Below are positions 47,688 through 56,583 of a stretch of 64,000 bases of DNA, one piece after another. How positions within the stretch are numbered: position 1 is the first letter of the stretch; the number at the start of each line of letters is the position of its first letter. The translations under genes and the position numbers were made by a program. The notes below the pieces were generated by a model. It saw only the letters and a list, made by a program, of their open reading frames with translations. It searched no databases and was not told the origin of the DNA. Source of the stretch: Comamonadaceae bacterium (GTDB taxonomy: Bacteria > Pseudomonadota > Gammaproteobacteria > Burkholderiales > Burkholderiaceae_C); contig CANGDZ010000002.1 in assembly GCA_947452785.1 (NCBI GenBank), positions 1 through 64,000 on the forward strand, written 5' to 3'.

Positions 47688-48884
47688 ATGTCTCTGTTTA
47701 CCGCCGTTGAAATGGCTCCGCGTGACCCGATTTTGGGTTTGAACGAGCAATTTGCTGCCGATACCAATCCCAACAAAGTCAACCTCGGCGTGGGCGTTTA
47801 TTTCGACGACAATGGCAAACTGCCCCTGCTGCAGTGCGTACAAGCAGCAGAAAAAACCATGATGGCCACCCCCACCGCCCGTGGCTACTTGCCGATTGAC
47901 GGTATTGCCGCTTACGACGCTGCCGTGAAAAGCCTGGTATTTGGGGCTGACAGCGAAGCCGTCACCTCAGGCCGTGTGGCCACTGTTCAAGGCATTGGAG
48001 GCACAGGTGGCCTGAAGATTGGCGCCGATTTCTTGAAAAAGCTCAGCCCTAACGCCAAGGTCATGATTTCAGACCCGAGCTGGGAAAACCACCGCGCGCT
48101 GTTCCAAAGCGCCGGATTCCAAGTGGACAGCTATGCATACTACGACGCCGAAAAACGCGGCGTAAACTTTGAAGGCATGCTGGCCAGCTTGAATGCAGCA
48201 GCCCCCGGTACCGTCGTGGTCTTGCATGCTTGCTGCCACAACCCCACCGGGTACGACATCACGGCCGCCCAATGGGACCAGGTGGTTGATGTGGTCAAGG
48301 CCAAGCAATTGACGGCCTTTTTGGACATGGCTTACCAAGGCTTTGGCCACGGCATTGCCGAAGATGGCGCCGTGATCGGCAAATTCGTCGCCGCCGGGCT
48401 GAACTTTTTGGTCTCCACATCATTCTCCAAGAGCTTCAGCTTGTATGGCGAGCGCGTGGGCGCCCTGTCGGTGCTGTGCGCAGACAAAGAAGAATGCGGC
48501 CGCGTGTTGTCACAACTTAAAATCGTGATCCGTACCAACTACTCCAACCCACCGATCCACGGTGGCGCGGTGGTGGCAGCGGTGCTGAACAACCCCGAGC
48601 TGCGCGCCCTGTGGGAAAAAGAACTGGGCGAGATGCGCGTGCGCATCAAAGCCATGCGCCAAAATCTGGTCGACGGCCTCAAAGCCGCCGGCGTCAAACA
48701 AGACATGGGCTTTATCACCAGCCAGATCGGCATGTTCAGTTATTCTGGCCTGTCCAAGGACCAAATGGTGCGTCTGCGCAGCGAATTTGGCGTTTACGGC
48801 ACCGACACCGGACGGATGTGTGTGGCCGCGTTGAACAGCAAAAACATCGACTACGTCTGCCAAGCCATCGCCAAAGTGGTTTGA
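47688..48884 (+). CDS. tyrB: Aromatic-amino-acid/aspartate aminotransferase
   Basis: 398-residue PLP class I aminotransferase of the Ialpha group. Opening PRDPILGLNEQFAADTNPNK and NLGVGVYFDDNGK are standard for AspC/TyrB. PLP lysine is in STSFSKSFSLYGERVGAL, the cofactor Asn/Asp in HNPTGYD and FLDMAYQGFG, and the substrate Arg in RMCVAALN. TyrB and AspC cannot be separated from sequence; betaproteobacterial annotations favour tyrB. A strong terminator follows. Confidence 0.88.
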   Translation: MSLFTAVEMAPRDPILGLNEQFAADTNPNKVNLGVGVYFDDNGKLPLLQCVQAAEKTMMATPTARGYLPIDGIAAYDAAVKSLVFGADSEAVTSGRVATVQGIGGTGGLKIGADFLKKLSPNAKVMISDPSWENHRALFQSAGFQVDSYAYYDAEKRGVNFEGMLASLNAAAPGTVVVLHACCHNPTGYDITAAQWDQVVDVVKAKQLTAFLDMAYQGFGHGIAEDGAVIGKFVAAGLNFLVSTSFSKSFSLYGERVGALSVLCADKEECGRVLSQLKIVIRTNYSNPPIHGGAVVAAVLNNPELRALWEKELGEMRVRIKAMRQNLVDGLKAAGVKQDMGFITSQIGMFSYSGLSKDQMVRLRSEFGVYGTDTGRMCVAALNSKNIDYVCQAIAKVV

Positions 48885-48901
48885 ACTGATTTTTTTGTAA
48901 A

Positions 48902-48927
48902 AAAAAGCCGCATTTTTGCGGCTTTTT
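48902..48927 (+). terminator. Rho-independent terminator after tyrB
   Basis: AAAAAGCCGCA (48902-48912) pairs with TGCGGCTTTTT (48917-48927) over a TTTT loop; 11-bp stem with T-run included. Symmetric enough to work in both directions, but only tyrB needs it. Confidence 0.92.
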
Positions 48928-49031
48928 GCTTCTGCACACAGGTGACAGTGGATTAGTGTTTTCACTCCAACTTTGAACTGGCTCAACTGGTATATTGCTG
49001 CAGCGCAACAATTTTTTGAACGGTCTCCGCC

Positions 49032-50627
49032 ATGCTTTATCAGATCTATGAAACTCAACGCTCCTTTATGGAGCCCTTCGCAGACTTGGCGCACACCGCA
49101 GCCAAGCTATACAGCAATCAGGGCAATGCAGCTGGCCAAAACCCCATGGCGCAGCGCGTGGCCGCAGGCTATGACCTGTTCCACCGTTTAGGCAAAGACT
49201 ACTTGAAGCCAGAGTTTGGCATTAGAACGGTCGATGTGGACGGGGTCGATGTGGCCATCCATGAGCGCATCGAGATCAAAAAACCTTTCTGTGAATTGCT
49301 GCGTTTCAAGCGCTACTCGGACGACACCGAAACCCTGGCCAAGCTGAAGAACCAGCCCCCCGTGCTGATCGTCTCTCCTTTGTCTGGCCACTACGCAACT
49401 TTGCTGCGCGACACCGTTCGCACCATGCTGGGTGACCACAAGGTCTATATCACCGACTGGAAGAATGCGCGTTTGGTGCCCTTGGAAGACGGTGAATTCC
49501 ACCTCGACGACTACATCAACTATGTGCAAGAGTTCATTCGTCATGTGCAGTCCATTTATGGCAACTGCCACGTGGTGAGCGTGTGCCAGCCCACCGTGCC
49601 GGTCCTTGCAGCTATTTCTCTGATGGCCAGTCGCGGTGAAAAAACACCGTTGACCATGACCATGATGGGCGGCCCTATCGATGCGCGCAAATCGCCCACC
49701 GCAGTGAACAACCTGGCCACCAACAAAGGCTTTGAGTGGTTTGAAAACAATGTGATCTACCGCGTGCCCGGCAACTTCCCTGGTGCAGGTCGTCGTGTCT
49801 ACCCCGGCTTCTTGCAGCACACCGGCTTTGTGGCCATGAACCCCGACCGCCATGCCACCAGCCATTACGACTACTTCAAAGACTTGATCAAAGGCGACGA
49901 TGCCAGCATCGAAGCCCACCGCAAGTTTTATGACGAGTACAACGCTGTGCTCGATATGGACGCCGATTACTACCTGGAAACCATCCGTACCGTGTTCCAA
50001 GACTTCAACTTGGTCTACGGCACATGGAACGTCAAAGGCGTGGACGGCCGCACCGAGCTGGTTCGCCCACAAGACATCACCACCACCGCCATGCTGACGG
50101 TGGAAGGCGAGTTGGACGACATCTCAGGTTCAGGCCAGACCGCTGCAGCCCACGGGCTGTGCACAGGCATTGCCGAAAAGAATCGCCAACACCTGGAAGT
50201 TCCTGGTGCCGGTCACTACGGCATTTTCAGCGGCCGCCGCTGGCGCGATGTGGTCTACCCTGAAGTGCGCAAATTCATTTTGAATCACGCCGCATCTAAA
50301 GCAACCCCCAAGGCGGTTGTGGCTGCGCCCACTGTGAAAGCAGTGGCCAAGCCCGTGGCACTGAAAAAAGCAACGCATGCTGCTGCGCCCGCCAAGCTGC
50401 CTACTTCGACAGTTGCCTCTCCAGTGGCGGTGAAAGCGGCCCCTCCATTGGCGGCCAAAGTGGCCGTCAAAGCAGCGCCTAAAGCCATTGCCAAACCCGT
50501 GGCCAAACAAGCTGTGGCCAAGGTGTCTGTGAAGACCCCCGCCAAAACAGCCAGCAAGGCCACGGCCAAAGCCTCCAGCGTGAAAACCGCTTGGGTTGAA
50601 GCGCCTAAGCCCAAAGCCAAGGCTTGA
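49032..50627 (+). CDS. phaZ: Intracellular PHB depolymerase with Lys/Ala/Pro tail
   Basis: 531 residues. The core, about 1-415, matches intracellular polyhydroxybutyrate depolymerases of the Ralstonia PhaZa1 type: [20 protein letters not shown] start, catalytic Cys185 in [13 protein letters not shown], and the late His in [14 protein letters not shown]. These degrade native PHB granules inside the cell. From about residue 417 a 115-residue tail follows, made almost only of Lys, Ala, Pro, Val, Thr and Ser (for example [20 protein letters not shown]). This is histone H1/PAKKA-like and absent from the 419-residue Ralstonia enzyme, so a DNA- or granule-binding tail is likely. TGATG couples it to the RnfB-like gene. 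phaA/phaB lie at the right end of the window. Confidence 0.92.
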   Translation: MLYQIYETQRSFMEPFADLAHTAAKLYSNQGNAAGQNPMAQRVAAGYDLFHRLGKDYLKPEFGIRTVDVDGVDVAIHERIEIKKPFCELLRFKRYSDDTETLAKLKNQPPVLIVSPLSGHYATLLRDTVRTMLGDHKVYITDWKNARLVPLEDGEFHLDDYINYVQEFIRHVQSIYGNCHVVSVCQPTVPVLAAISLMASRGEKTPLTMTMMGGPIDARKSPTAVNNLATNKGFEWFENNVIYRVPGNFPGAGRRVYPGFLQHTGFVAMNPDRHATSHYDYFKDLIKGDDASIEAHRKFYDEYNAVLDMDADYYLETIRTVFQDFNLVYGTWNVKGVDGRTELVRPQDITTTAMLTVEGELDDISGSGQTAAAHGLCTGIAEKNRQHLEVPGAGHYGIFSGRRWRDVVYPEVRKFILNHAASKATPKAVVAAPTVKAVAKPVALKKATHAAAPAKLPTSTVASPVAVKAAPPLAAKVAVKAAPKAIAKPVAKQAVAKVSVKTPAKTASKATAKASSVKTAWVEAPKPKAKA

Positions 50628-51340
50628 TGGCACACAGTGCGGGCCCCTCGCCGGCGCAACTCGACTTGGCACGGCGCATCGACGCCGTGCTGCCTCAAAC
50701 GCAGTGCACGCGCTGCGGTTACCCTGACTGCGCGTCCTATGCCTTGGCCGTCGCAAGGTCAGAGGCGGCCATCAACCAATGCCCTCCCGGCGGCGCCGAA
50801 GGCATTGCACGCCTTGCGTCAGTGACACAGCGCCCGGCCCGGCCCCTCGATCCCATCTTCGGCGCTGAAGCTCCCAGGACCGTGGCGGTGATAGATGAAG
50901 CTTGGTGCATTGGCTGCACACTGTGCATTAAAGCCTGCCCCACTGACGCCATTGTGGGTAGCAACAAACAGATGCATACCGTCATTGAGCCCGCCTGCAC
51001 GGGCTGTGATTTATGCCTACCGGTTTGCCCGGTGGACTGCATTCAAATGGTGAGCGTCAGTGCAGATCAAACCGGATGGGCTGCCTGGAGTGCAGCGCAA
51101 GCCGATTCAGCTCGCCAACGCTATACCCTCAGGCAGCATCGACTCAAAGAAGAAGCACAAGCACATCAAGGTCAGCTCTTGGCCAAAGCCGAGGCGCACT
51201 TGACCGATCTGGAAAGCCACACCAAGGTGCCACAAGGTGTGGGCAAAGCGGCTGAGTTGGAGCGCAAGCGCAGCGTCATCGAGGCGGCCATCGCTTCAGC
51301 AGCAGCCAAAGCAAAAGCCCGCCAAGCCGGGAAGGCTTGA
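50627..51340 (+). CDS. RnfB-like ferredoxin
   Basis: 237 residues. An N-terminal Fe-S domain ([23 protein letters not shown]) matches the RnfB/RsxB cluster, and two [4Fe-4S] motifs follow, [12 protein letters not shown] and [12 protein letters not shown]. The hydrophobic N-terminal membrane anchor of RnfB is missing, and no rnfA/C/D/G/E genes are present, so it is probably a soluble ferredoxin. The C-terminal 90 residues are Ala/Glu/Lys-rich and helical. The ATG overlaps the phaZ stop (TGATG). Its gene is often annotated rnfB in Burkholderiales. Electron donor or acceptor unknown. Confidence 0.8.
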   Translation: MAHSAGPSPAQLDLARRIDAVLPQTQCTRCGYPDCASYALAVARSEAAINQCPPGGAEGIARLASVTQRPARPLDPIFGAEAPRTVAVIDEAWCIGCTLCIKACPTDAIVGSNKQMHTVIEPACTGCDLCLPVCPVDCIQMVSVSADQTGWAAWSAAQADSARQRYTLRQHRLKEEAQAHQGQLLAKAEAHLTDLESHTKVPQGVGKAAELERKRSVIEAAIASAAAKAKARQAGKA

Positions 51341-51404
51341 CAGGCTTTTGAAGTTAGGCCGGGTGAACCTGCAGTCCGTCTGACTGCGGTCAGTTTAGAG
51401 TCGT

Positions 51405-51896
51405 TCAGTGCGGCGCCGAGTGCGACGCGGCCAAGGCCGCAAAAGCCTGGACCACTTCAACCGGTGCTTGCACCAACTCAATCAACACACCCTCGCCGGC
51501 AATCGGAAACTCCTCGCTGGCCTTGGGATGCAAGAAGGTGATGTCAAAACCCGCAGCGCCTTTGCGGATACCGCCCGGCGCAAAGCGCACGCCTTGCGCC
51601 GTGAGCCACTGCACCGCCACCGGCAAGTCATCAATCCACAAACCCACGTGATTCAAGGGCGTGGCGTGCACGGCCGGTTTCCTCTCTATGTCCATCGGTT
51701 GCATCAAATCGACTTCAACCTTGAAGGGGCCCAAGCCAATCGCGCAAATGTCTTCGTCCACATTCTCACGTTCGCTCTGAAAAGTGCCGGTGACCTCCAG
51801 GCCAAACATGTCGACCCAGAGCGTTTTCAAGCGGCCCTTGTCAGGCCCACCAATGGCGATTTGCTGAATGCCCAGGACTTTGAAGGGGCGGGTCAT
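51405..51896 (-). CDS. VOC-family protein, methylmalonyl-CoA epimerase-like
   Basis: 163-residue vicinal-oxygen-chelate protein. It ends like known methylmalonyl-CoA epimerases (ITFLHPKAS, then [10 protein letters not shown], carrying the metal Glu), and [11 protein letters not shown] gives the middle His. The first metal His of the usual D/E-HIGIAV strand is Gln12 here ([11 protein letters not shown]), and a short insertion (SEEFPIAGE) precedes the final strand. ATG directly follows the pccA stop (TAAATG), so it is the last gene of the propionyl-CoA operon, exactly where an epimerase is needed. Activity with a changed ligand is uncertain. Confidence 0.75.
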   Translation of the reverse strand: MTRPFKVLGIQQIAIGGPDKGRLKTLWVDMFGLEVTGTFQSERENVDEDICAIGLGPFKVEVDLMQPMDIERKPAVHATPLNHVGLWIDDLPVAVQWLTAQGVRFAPGGIRKGAAGFDITFLHPKASEEFPIAGEGVLIELVQAPVEVVQAFAALAASHSAPH

Positions 51897-53945
51897 TTAT
51901 TCGAACTCCACAATCATCTGATCCACGATGAGTGACTCGCCTTTGGCGGCGACCACCTTTTTAACCACGCCGTCTTGCGAAGCGAACAGCACGTTTTCCA
52001 TCTTCATGGCTTCGATCACGGCGACACGCTCACCGGCTTGCACTTTTTGGCCGACGGTGACCGCCACATCCACCAGCAGGCCGGGCATGGGGGACAGGAC
52101 AAAGCGGCTCAGATCAGGCGCAGCCTTGTAAAGCATGAGCTGATGCAGCTCAGCCATGCGCGGCGACATCACGAGAGCTTCGATGCGGGTGCCGTTGTGC
52201 TGTACCTGTAAGGCCAGCGGATTCTTCGTGGTGCCGCGCTCGATTTGCGCGGTGAACGCTTTGCCGTTGACCGTCCCTTCAATGCGAATGTCGTTCAAGC
52301 GTGACTTGCTTTCGATGGCAAAAGTTTTGCCCGCGATGGTAATTTGCGCCACGCCCGGCTTGCCCACAAACTCGTCCACATGCACAGGCACATAGCGGTT
52401 GTTGCCGCTTTGCCCCAATTCGACCACGGCATAGTCTTGGCCGACTTGCACATCGTAACCAGGCAACTGACCGCTGATATTGGCGGCGCGTTGGCGTGAT
52501 TTGCGACGCACAAAAGCCGCCAAGGCCGCCAAAAAATCGTGGTCGTCGTGCGGCACGTCTTCGGCGCGGAAACCCTTGCTGTACTGCTCGGCAATGAAGC
52601 CGGTGTTGAAGTCACCTGAGACGAAACGAGGGTGCGCCAGCAAAGCGGCCTGAAACGGGATGTTCGAGCTGATGCCGCGGATCACAAAGCCGTTCAAGGC
52701 TTCGCGCATTTTGGAAATCGCCTCGTTGCGGTCTTTGCCATGCACGATCAGCTTGGCGATCATCGAGTCGTAGAACATCGGAATCTCGCCACCGTCTTGC
52801 ACGCCGGTGTCCACACGCACGCCAAACAGGTCAGCGGTGTTGCCCTGGAACATGGTTTGTTTGGGCGTCTGGAAACGCACCAAGCGGCCCGTAGAAGGCA
52901 GGAAGTTGCGGAAAGGGTCTTCAGCGTTGATGCGGCACTCGATGGCCCAGCCGTTGCGCTGCACGTCTTTTTGTTCGATTGGCAATTTTTCGCCTGCGGC
53001 CACGCGGATCATCATCTCCACCAAGTCGAGACCGGTGATGGCCTCGGTCACCGGATGCTCTACCTGCAAGCGAGTGTTCATCTCCAAAAAGTAAAAGCTC
53101 TGGTCTTTGCCGACCACAAACTCGACCGTGCCGGCGCTTTGGTATTTAACGGCCTTAGCCAATTGCACGGCTTGCTCGCCCATCGCTTTGCGCGTGGCCT
53201 CAGAGATGAATGGCGATGGCGCCTCTTCAATCACTTTTTGGTGGCGGCGCTGGATCGAGCACTCGCGCTCGTTCAAATAAATCACGTTGCCATGGCTGTC
53301 ACCCAGCACCTGAATTTCAATGTGACGGGGCTCTTCGACGAACTTCTCGATGAAAACGCGGTCATCGCCAAAGCTGTTGCGAGCTTCGTTGCGGCAAGAG
53401 GTAAAGCCTTCAAAGGCTTCCTTGTCGTTGAAGGCCACGCGAAGACCTTTTCCGCCGCCGCCGGCTGAGGCTTTGATCATCACGGGGTAGCCAATGCCTT
53501 TGGCAACTTCCACCGCTTTTTCAGGCGTTTCCAACGCGTCGTTGACACCCGGAATGCAGTTCACGCCTGCAGCGCCGGCCAGCTTTTTGGACTCGATCTT
53601 GTCGCCCATGGCGGCAATCGAGAAGTGGCGTGGACCGATGAAGGCAATGCCCTCGTCTTCACAGCGCTTGGAGAACTCCGCGTTCTCGCTCAAGAAACCA
53701 TAGCCAGGGTGAATCGCTTGCGCGCCTGTGGCTTTAGCGGCGGCAATGATCTTGTCGGCCACCAGGTACGACTCGCGCGAGGCGGCGGGGCCAATCAGCA
53801 CGGCTTCGTCGGCCAACTGCACATGGCGTGCTTCTTTGTCGGCTTCAGAGTAAACGGCCACGGTTTGGATGCCCATCTTTTGGGCGGTGGCGATCACGCG
53901 GCAAGCAATTTCGCCACGGTTGGCAATCAAAATTTTGGTAAACAT
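51897..53945 (-). CDS. pccA: Propionyl-CoA carboxylase alpha (biotin) subunit
   Basis: 682 residues from the ATG at 53945 (MFTKILIANRGEIACRVI), preceded by AAGGAG. Biotin carboxylase with ATP-grasp loop (SAGGGGKGLRVAF), MNTRLQVEHPVTE and the BT domain; the biotinyl Lys is in VIEAMKMENVLFA near the C-terminus. A longer upstream reading is antisense-like and overlaps pccB. Carboxylates propionyl-CoA to D-methylmalonyl-CoA with PccB. Acetyl-CoA carboxylase-type or methylcrotonyl subunits look alike, but the operon with methylmalonyl-CoA mutase settles the call. Confidence 0.93.
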   Translation of the reverse strand: MFTKILIANRGEIACRVIATAQKMGIQTVAVYSEADKEARHVQLADEAVLIGPAASRESYLVADKIIAAAKATGAQAIHPGYGFLSENAEFSKRCEDEGIAFIGPRHFSIAAMGDKIESKKLAGAAGVNCIPGVNDALETPEKAVEVAKGIGYPVMIKASAGGGGKGLRVAFNDKEAFEGFTSCRNEARNSFGDDRVFIEKFVEEPRHIEIQVLGDSHGNVIYLNERECSIQRRHQKVIEEAPSPFISEATRKAMGEQAVQLAKAVKYQSAGTVEFVVGKDQSFYFLEMNTRLQVEHPVTEAITGLDLVEMMIRVAAGEKLPIEQKDVQRNGWAIECRINAEDPFRNFLPSTGRLVRFQTPKQTMFQGNTADLFGVRVDTGVQDGGEIPMFYDSMIAKLIVHGKDRNEAISKMREALNGFVIRGISSNIPFQAALLAHPRFVSGDFNTGFIAEQYSKGFRAEDVPHDDHDFLAALAAFVRRKSRQRAANISGQLPGYDVQVGQDYAVVELGQSGNNRYVPVHVDEFVGKPGVAQITIAGKTFAIESKSRLNDIRIEGTVNGKAFTAQIERGTTKNPLALQVQHNGTRIEALVMSPRMAELHQLMLYKAAPDLSRFVLSPMPGLLVDVAVTVGQKVQAGERVAVIEAMKMENVLFASQDGVVKKVVAAKGESLIVDQMIVEFE

Positions 53946-53964
53946 GTTCTTCTTCTCCTTGGGC

Positions 53965-55497
53965 TTAAAGCGGAATGTTGCCGTGCTTGCGCCATGGGTT
54001 TTCGATCTTCTTGTCTTTGAGCATGACCAGCGAGCGGCAGATGCGCTTGCGGGTTTCGTGCGGTTGAATGACGTCGTCAATGAAGCCACGAGCGCCCGCC
54101 ACAAAGGGGTTGGCAAAGCGGGCTTTGTATTCGGCTTCTTTGGCGGCGAGTTTTTCGGGGTCACCCTTGTCTTCGCGGAAGATGATTTCCACCGCGCCCT
54201 TGGCTCCCATCACCGCAATCTCGGCGTTGGGCCAGGCAAAGTTCACGTCGCCGCGCAAGTGCTTGGAGGCCATCACGTCGTACGCACCGCCGTAGGCTTT
54301 ACGAGTGATGACGGTGATTTTCGGCACGGTGCACTCAGCGTAGGCGTAGAGCAATTTGGCACCGTGCTTGATGATGCCGCCAAACTCTTGCGAGGTGCCG
54401 GGCATAAAGCCAGGCACGTCGACAAAAGTGATGACGGGAATGTTGAACGCATCGCAAAAGCGCACAAAGCGCGCCGCCTTAATGGAGCTTTTGATGTCCA
54501 GGCAACCGGCCAGCACCAAAGGCTGATTCGCCACGATCCCCACGGTTTGGCCTTCCATGCGGGCGAAGCCAATCAGGATGTTTTTCGCGTAGTCGGGTTG
54601 TAGTTCAAAGAAGTCGCCATCGTCCACGGTTTTGACGATGAGTTCTTTCATGTCATACGCCTTGTTGGCGTTCTCGGGCACCAAAGTGTCCAAGCTCATG
54701 TCCATGCGACCCGACGGATCACCGCTGGGGCGCACAGGCGCTTTTTCGCGGTTGTTCAAAGGCAGGTAGTTGTAGAGGCGGCGCAGCATCAAGAGCGCTT
54801 CGACATCGTTCTCAAAGGCCATGTCGGCCACGCCACTCTTGGTGGTGTGGGTCAAGGCGCCGCCCAACTCTTCGGCTGTGACTTCTTCGTGTGTCACGGT
54901 CTTGACCACTTCAGGGCCGGTGACAAACATGTAAGACGTGTCTTTGACCATGAAGATGAAATCGGTCAACGCTGGTGAATACACTGCACCACCTGCAGAC
55001 GGCCCCATGATCATGCTGATCTGGGGCACCACGCCCGAGGCCATGACGTTACGCTGGAACACATCGGCGTAACCGCCAAGAGAAGCCACGCCTTCTTGTA
55101 TGCGCGCACCGCCCGAGTCGTTCAGGCCGATCACAGGGGCGCCCACCTTCATCGCCTGGTCCATGATCTTGCAGATTTTCTCGGCATGCGTTTCAGACAA
55201 AGCGCCACCGTACACGGTGAAGTCTTGACTGAACACGAAGACCAAACGGCCATTGATCATGCCGTAACCGGTAACCACGCCGTCGCCTGGGATCTTGTTG
55301 TCTTGCATGCCGAAGTCGGTGCAACGGTGTTCGACGAACATGTCCCACTCTTCAAAAGTGCCTTCGTCCAGCAAGACCTCGATGCGCTCGCGCGCCGTGA
55401 GTTTGCCTTTGGCGTGCTGCGCATCAATGCGCTTTTGCCCGCCACCCATGCGGGCCGCAGCCCGCTTTTGTTCCAGTTGTTCGTTAATGTCTTGCAT
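53965..55497 (-). CDS. pccB: Propionyl-CoA carboxylase beta (carboxyltransferase) subunit
   Basis: 510-residue carboxyltransferase with two crotonase-like halves. Visible blocks: [55 protein letters not shown] and in the second half [21 protein letters not shown]. Length and motifs fit PccB. 19 bp before pccA, 32 bp after meaB. It would accept CO2 from biotin and transfer it to propionyl-CoA. Confidence 0.95.
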   Translation of the reverse strand: MQDINEQLEQKRAAARMGGGQKRIDAQHAKGKLTARERIEVLLDEGTFEEWDMFVEHRCTDFGMQDNKIPGDGVVTGYGMINGRLVFVFSQDFTVYGGALSETHAEKICKIMDQAMKVGAPVIGLNDSGGARIQEGVASLGGYADVFQRNVMASGVVPQISMIMGPSAGGAVYSPALTDFIFMVKDTSYMFVTGPEVVKTVTHEEVTAEELGGALTHTTKSGVADMAFENDVEALLMLRRLYNYLPLNNREKAPVRPSGDPSGRMDMSLDTLVPENANKAYDMKELIVKTVDDGDFFELQPDYAKNILIGFARMEGQTVGIVANQPLVLAGCLDIKSSIKAARFVRFCDAFNIPVITFVDVPGFMPGTSQEFGGIIKHGAKLLYAYAECTVPKITVITRKAYGGAYDVMASKHLRGDVNFAWPNAEIAVMGAKGAVEIIFREDKGDPEKLAAKEAEYKARFANPFVAGARGFIDDVIQPHETRKRICRSLVMLKDKKIENPWRKHGNIPL

Positions 55498-55529
55498 GGT
55501 TGCTCTCTTTTCTCCAGGAAGATTTCAAA

Positions 55530-56558
55530 TTAACTCTGCGCCTGGTAGGCGCTGAGCAGTTGACGGGCGGCAGTCGAGGCCGCCAATTGGCCCCCTGCAA
55601 CTTGTTGACTGAGTTCGGGCAGCAAGGCGCGGACACGCGGCTGCGCTCGAAAGGTTTGTTTCAGTCCGGCGTCGATGCGTTCCCACATCCACGACAGCGA
55701 TTGTTGTTGGCGGCGCATGGCAAAGCGACCGTTGCGGGTTTGCAGTTGTCGGAACTCGATCACCGTAGCCCAAAAGCTGTCAACCCCTTGATTCAGTAAA
55801 GCACTGATCTGAACCACCTTGGGATGCCACACGCTGTCGTCGCCATGCATATGGCCCGACGAGGCATGCATACCCAGCAATTGCAAAGCGCTGGTGATTT
55901 GCAATTGCGCCCGGGTAGCGGCCAGGGCGTCAATGTCGGCCTTGTTAATGACCACCAAATCGGCTATCTCCATCACGCCTTTTTTGATGGCCTGCAAGTC
56001 GTCGCCGGCATTGGGCAGTTGCAAGAGCACAAACATGTCGCTCATATTGGCTACAGCCGTTTCAGACTGGCCCACGCCCACCGTCTCGACGATCACTACG
56101 TCATAACCGGCGGCTTCGCAGACCAGCATGGACTCACGGGTTTTCTCGGCCACGCCGCCCAACGTGCCACTGGAGGGACTGGGGCGGATGTAGGCCTGCG
56201 GATGCACCGACAGGTGTTCCATGCGGGTCTTGTCACCCAAGATGGAGCCGCCGGAGACGGTGCTGGACGGGTCGATGGTGAGCACCGCCACGCGATGACC
56301 TTGCGTGATCAGGTAAAGGCCGAGCGCCTCAATGAAAGTGGACTTGCCCACGCCCGGCACGCCGCTGATACCCAGCCTGAAAGATTGGCCGGTGTGCGGC
56401 AGCATGGCGGTAAGCAACTCGTCGGCCTGCACGCGATGGTCCGTGCGGGTGGACTCCAACAAGGTGATGGCTTTGGCCATGGCGCGGCGCTGCACGGGCG
56501 GATCACCCTGCAGCAGTCCCTGGAGCAATTGCTCGGGCGTCATTGCGCGAGATTCCAT
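55530..56558 (-). CDS. meaB: Methylmalonyl-CoA mutase chaperone GTPase MeaB
   Basis: 342-residue G3E-family GTPase (also named ArgK). Walker A GVPGVGKSTFIEALG, the ETVGVGQSE switch, and NKADIDA base-specific motif are all present. MeaB protects and reactivates the B12-dependent mutase. It sits 25 bp after the mutase gene. Two Met codons lie near the start; 56558 is taken, with AAGGGTG some distance upstream. Confidence 0.95.
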   Translation of the reverse strand: MESRAMTPEQLLQGLLQGDPPVQRRAMAKAITLLESTRTDHRVQADELLTAMLPHTGQSFRLGISGVPGVGKSTFIEALGLYLITQGHRVAVLTIDPSSTVSGGSILGDKTRMEHLSVHPQAYIRPSPSSGTLGGVAEKTRESMLVCEAAGYDVVIVETVGVGQSETAVANMSDMFVLLQLPNAGDDLQAIKKGVMEIADLVVINKADIDALAATRAQLQITSALQLLGMHASSGHMHGDDSVWHPKVVQISALLNQGVDSFWATVIEFRQLQTRNGRFAMRRQQQSLSWMWERIDAGLKQTFRAQPRVRALLPELSQQVAGGQLAASTAARQLLSAYQAQS

Positions 56559-56583
56559 TCAGCTTGGTCACCCTTGCGGGTGA

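Noticed and set aside
51371-51387. GCAGTC-CGTCT-GACTGC hairpin between convergent genes
   Set aside because: Six-bp stem without T-run on either side; possible but not supported.
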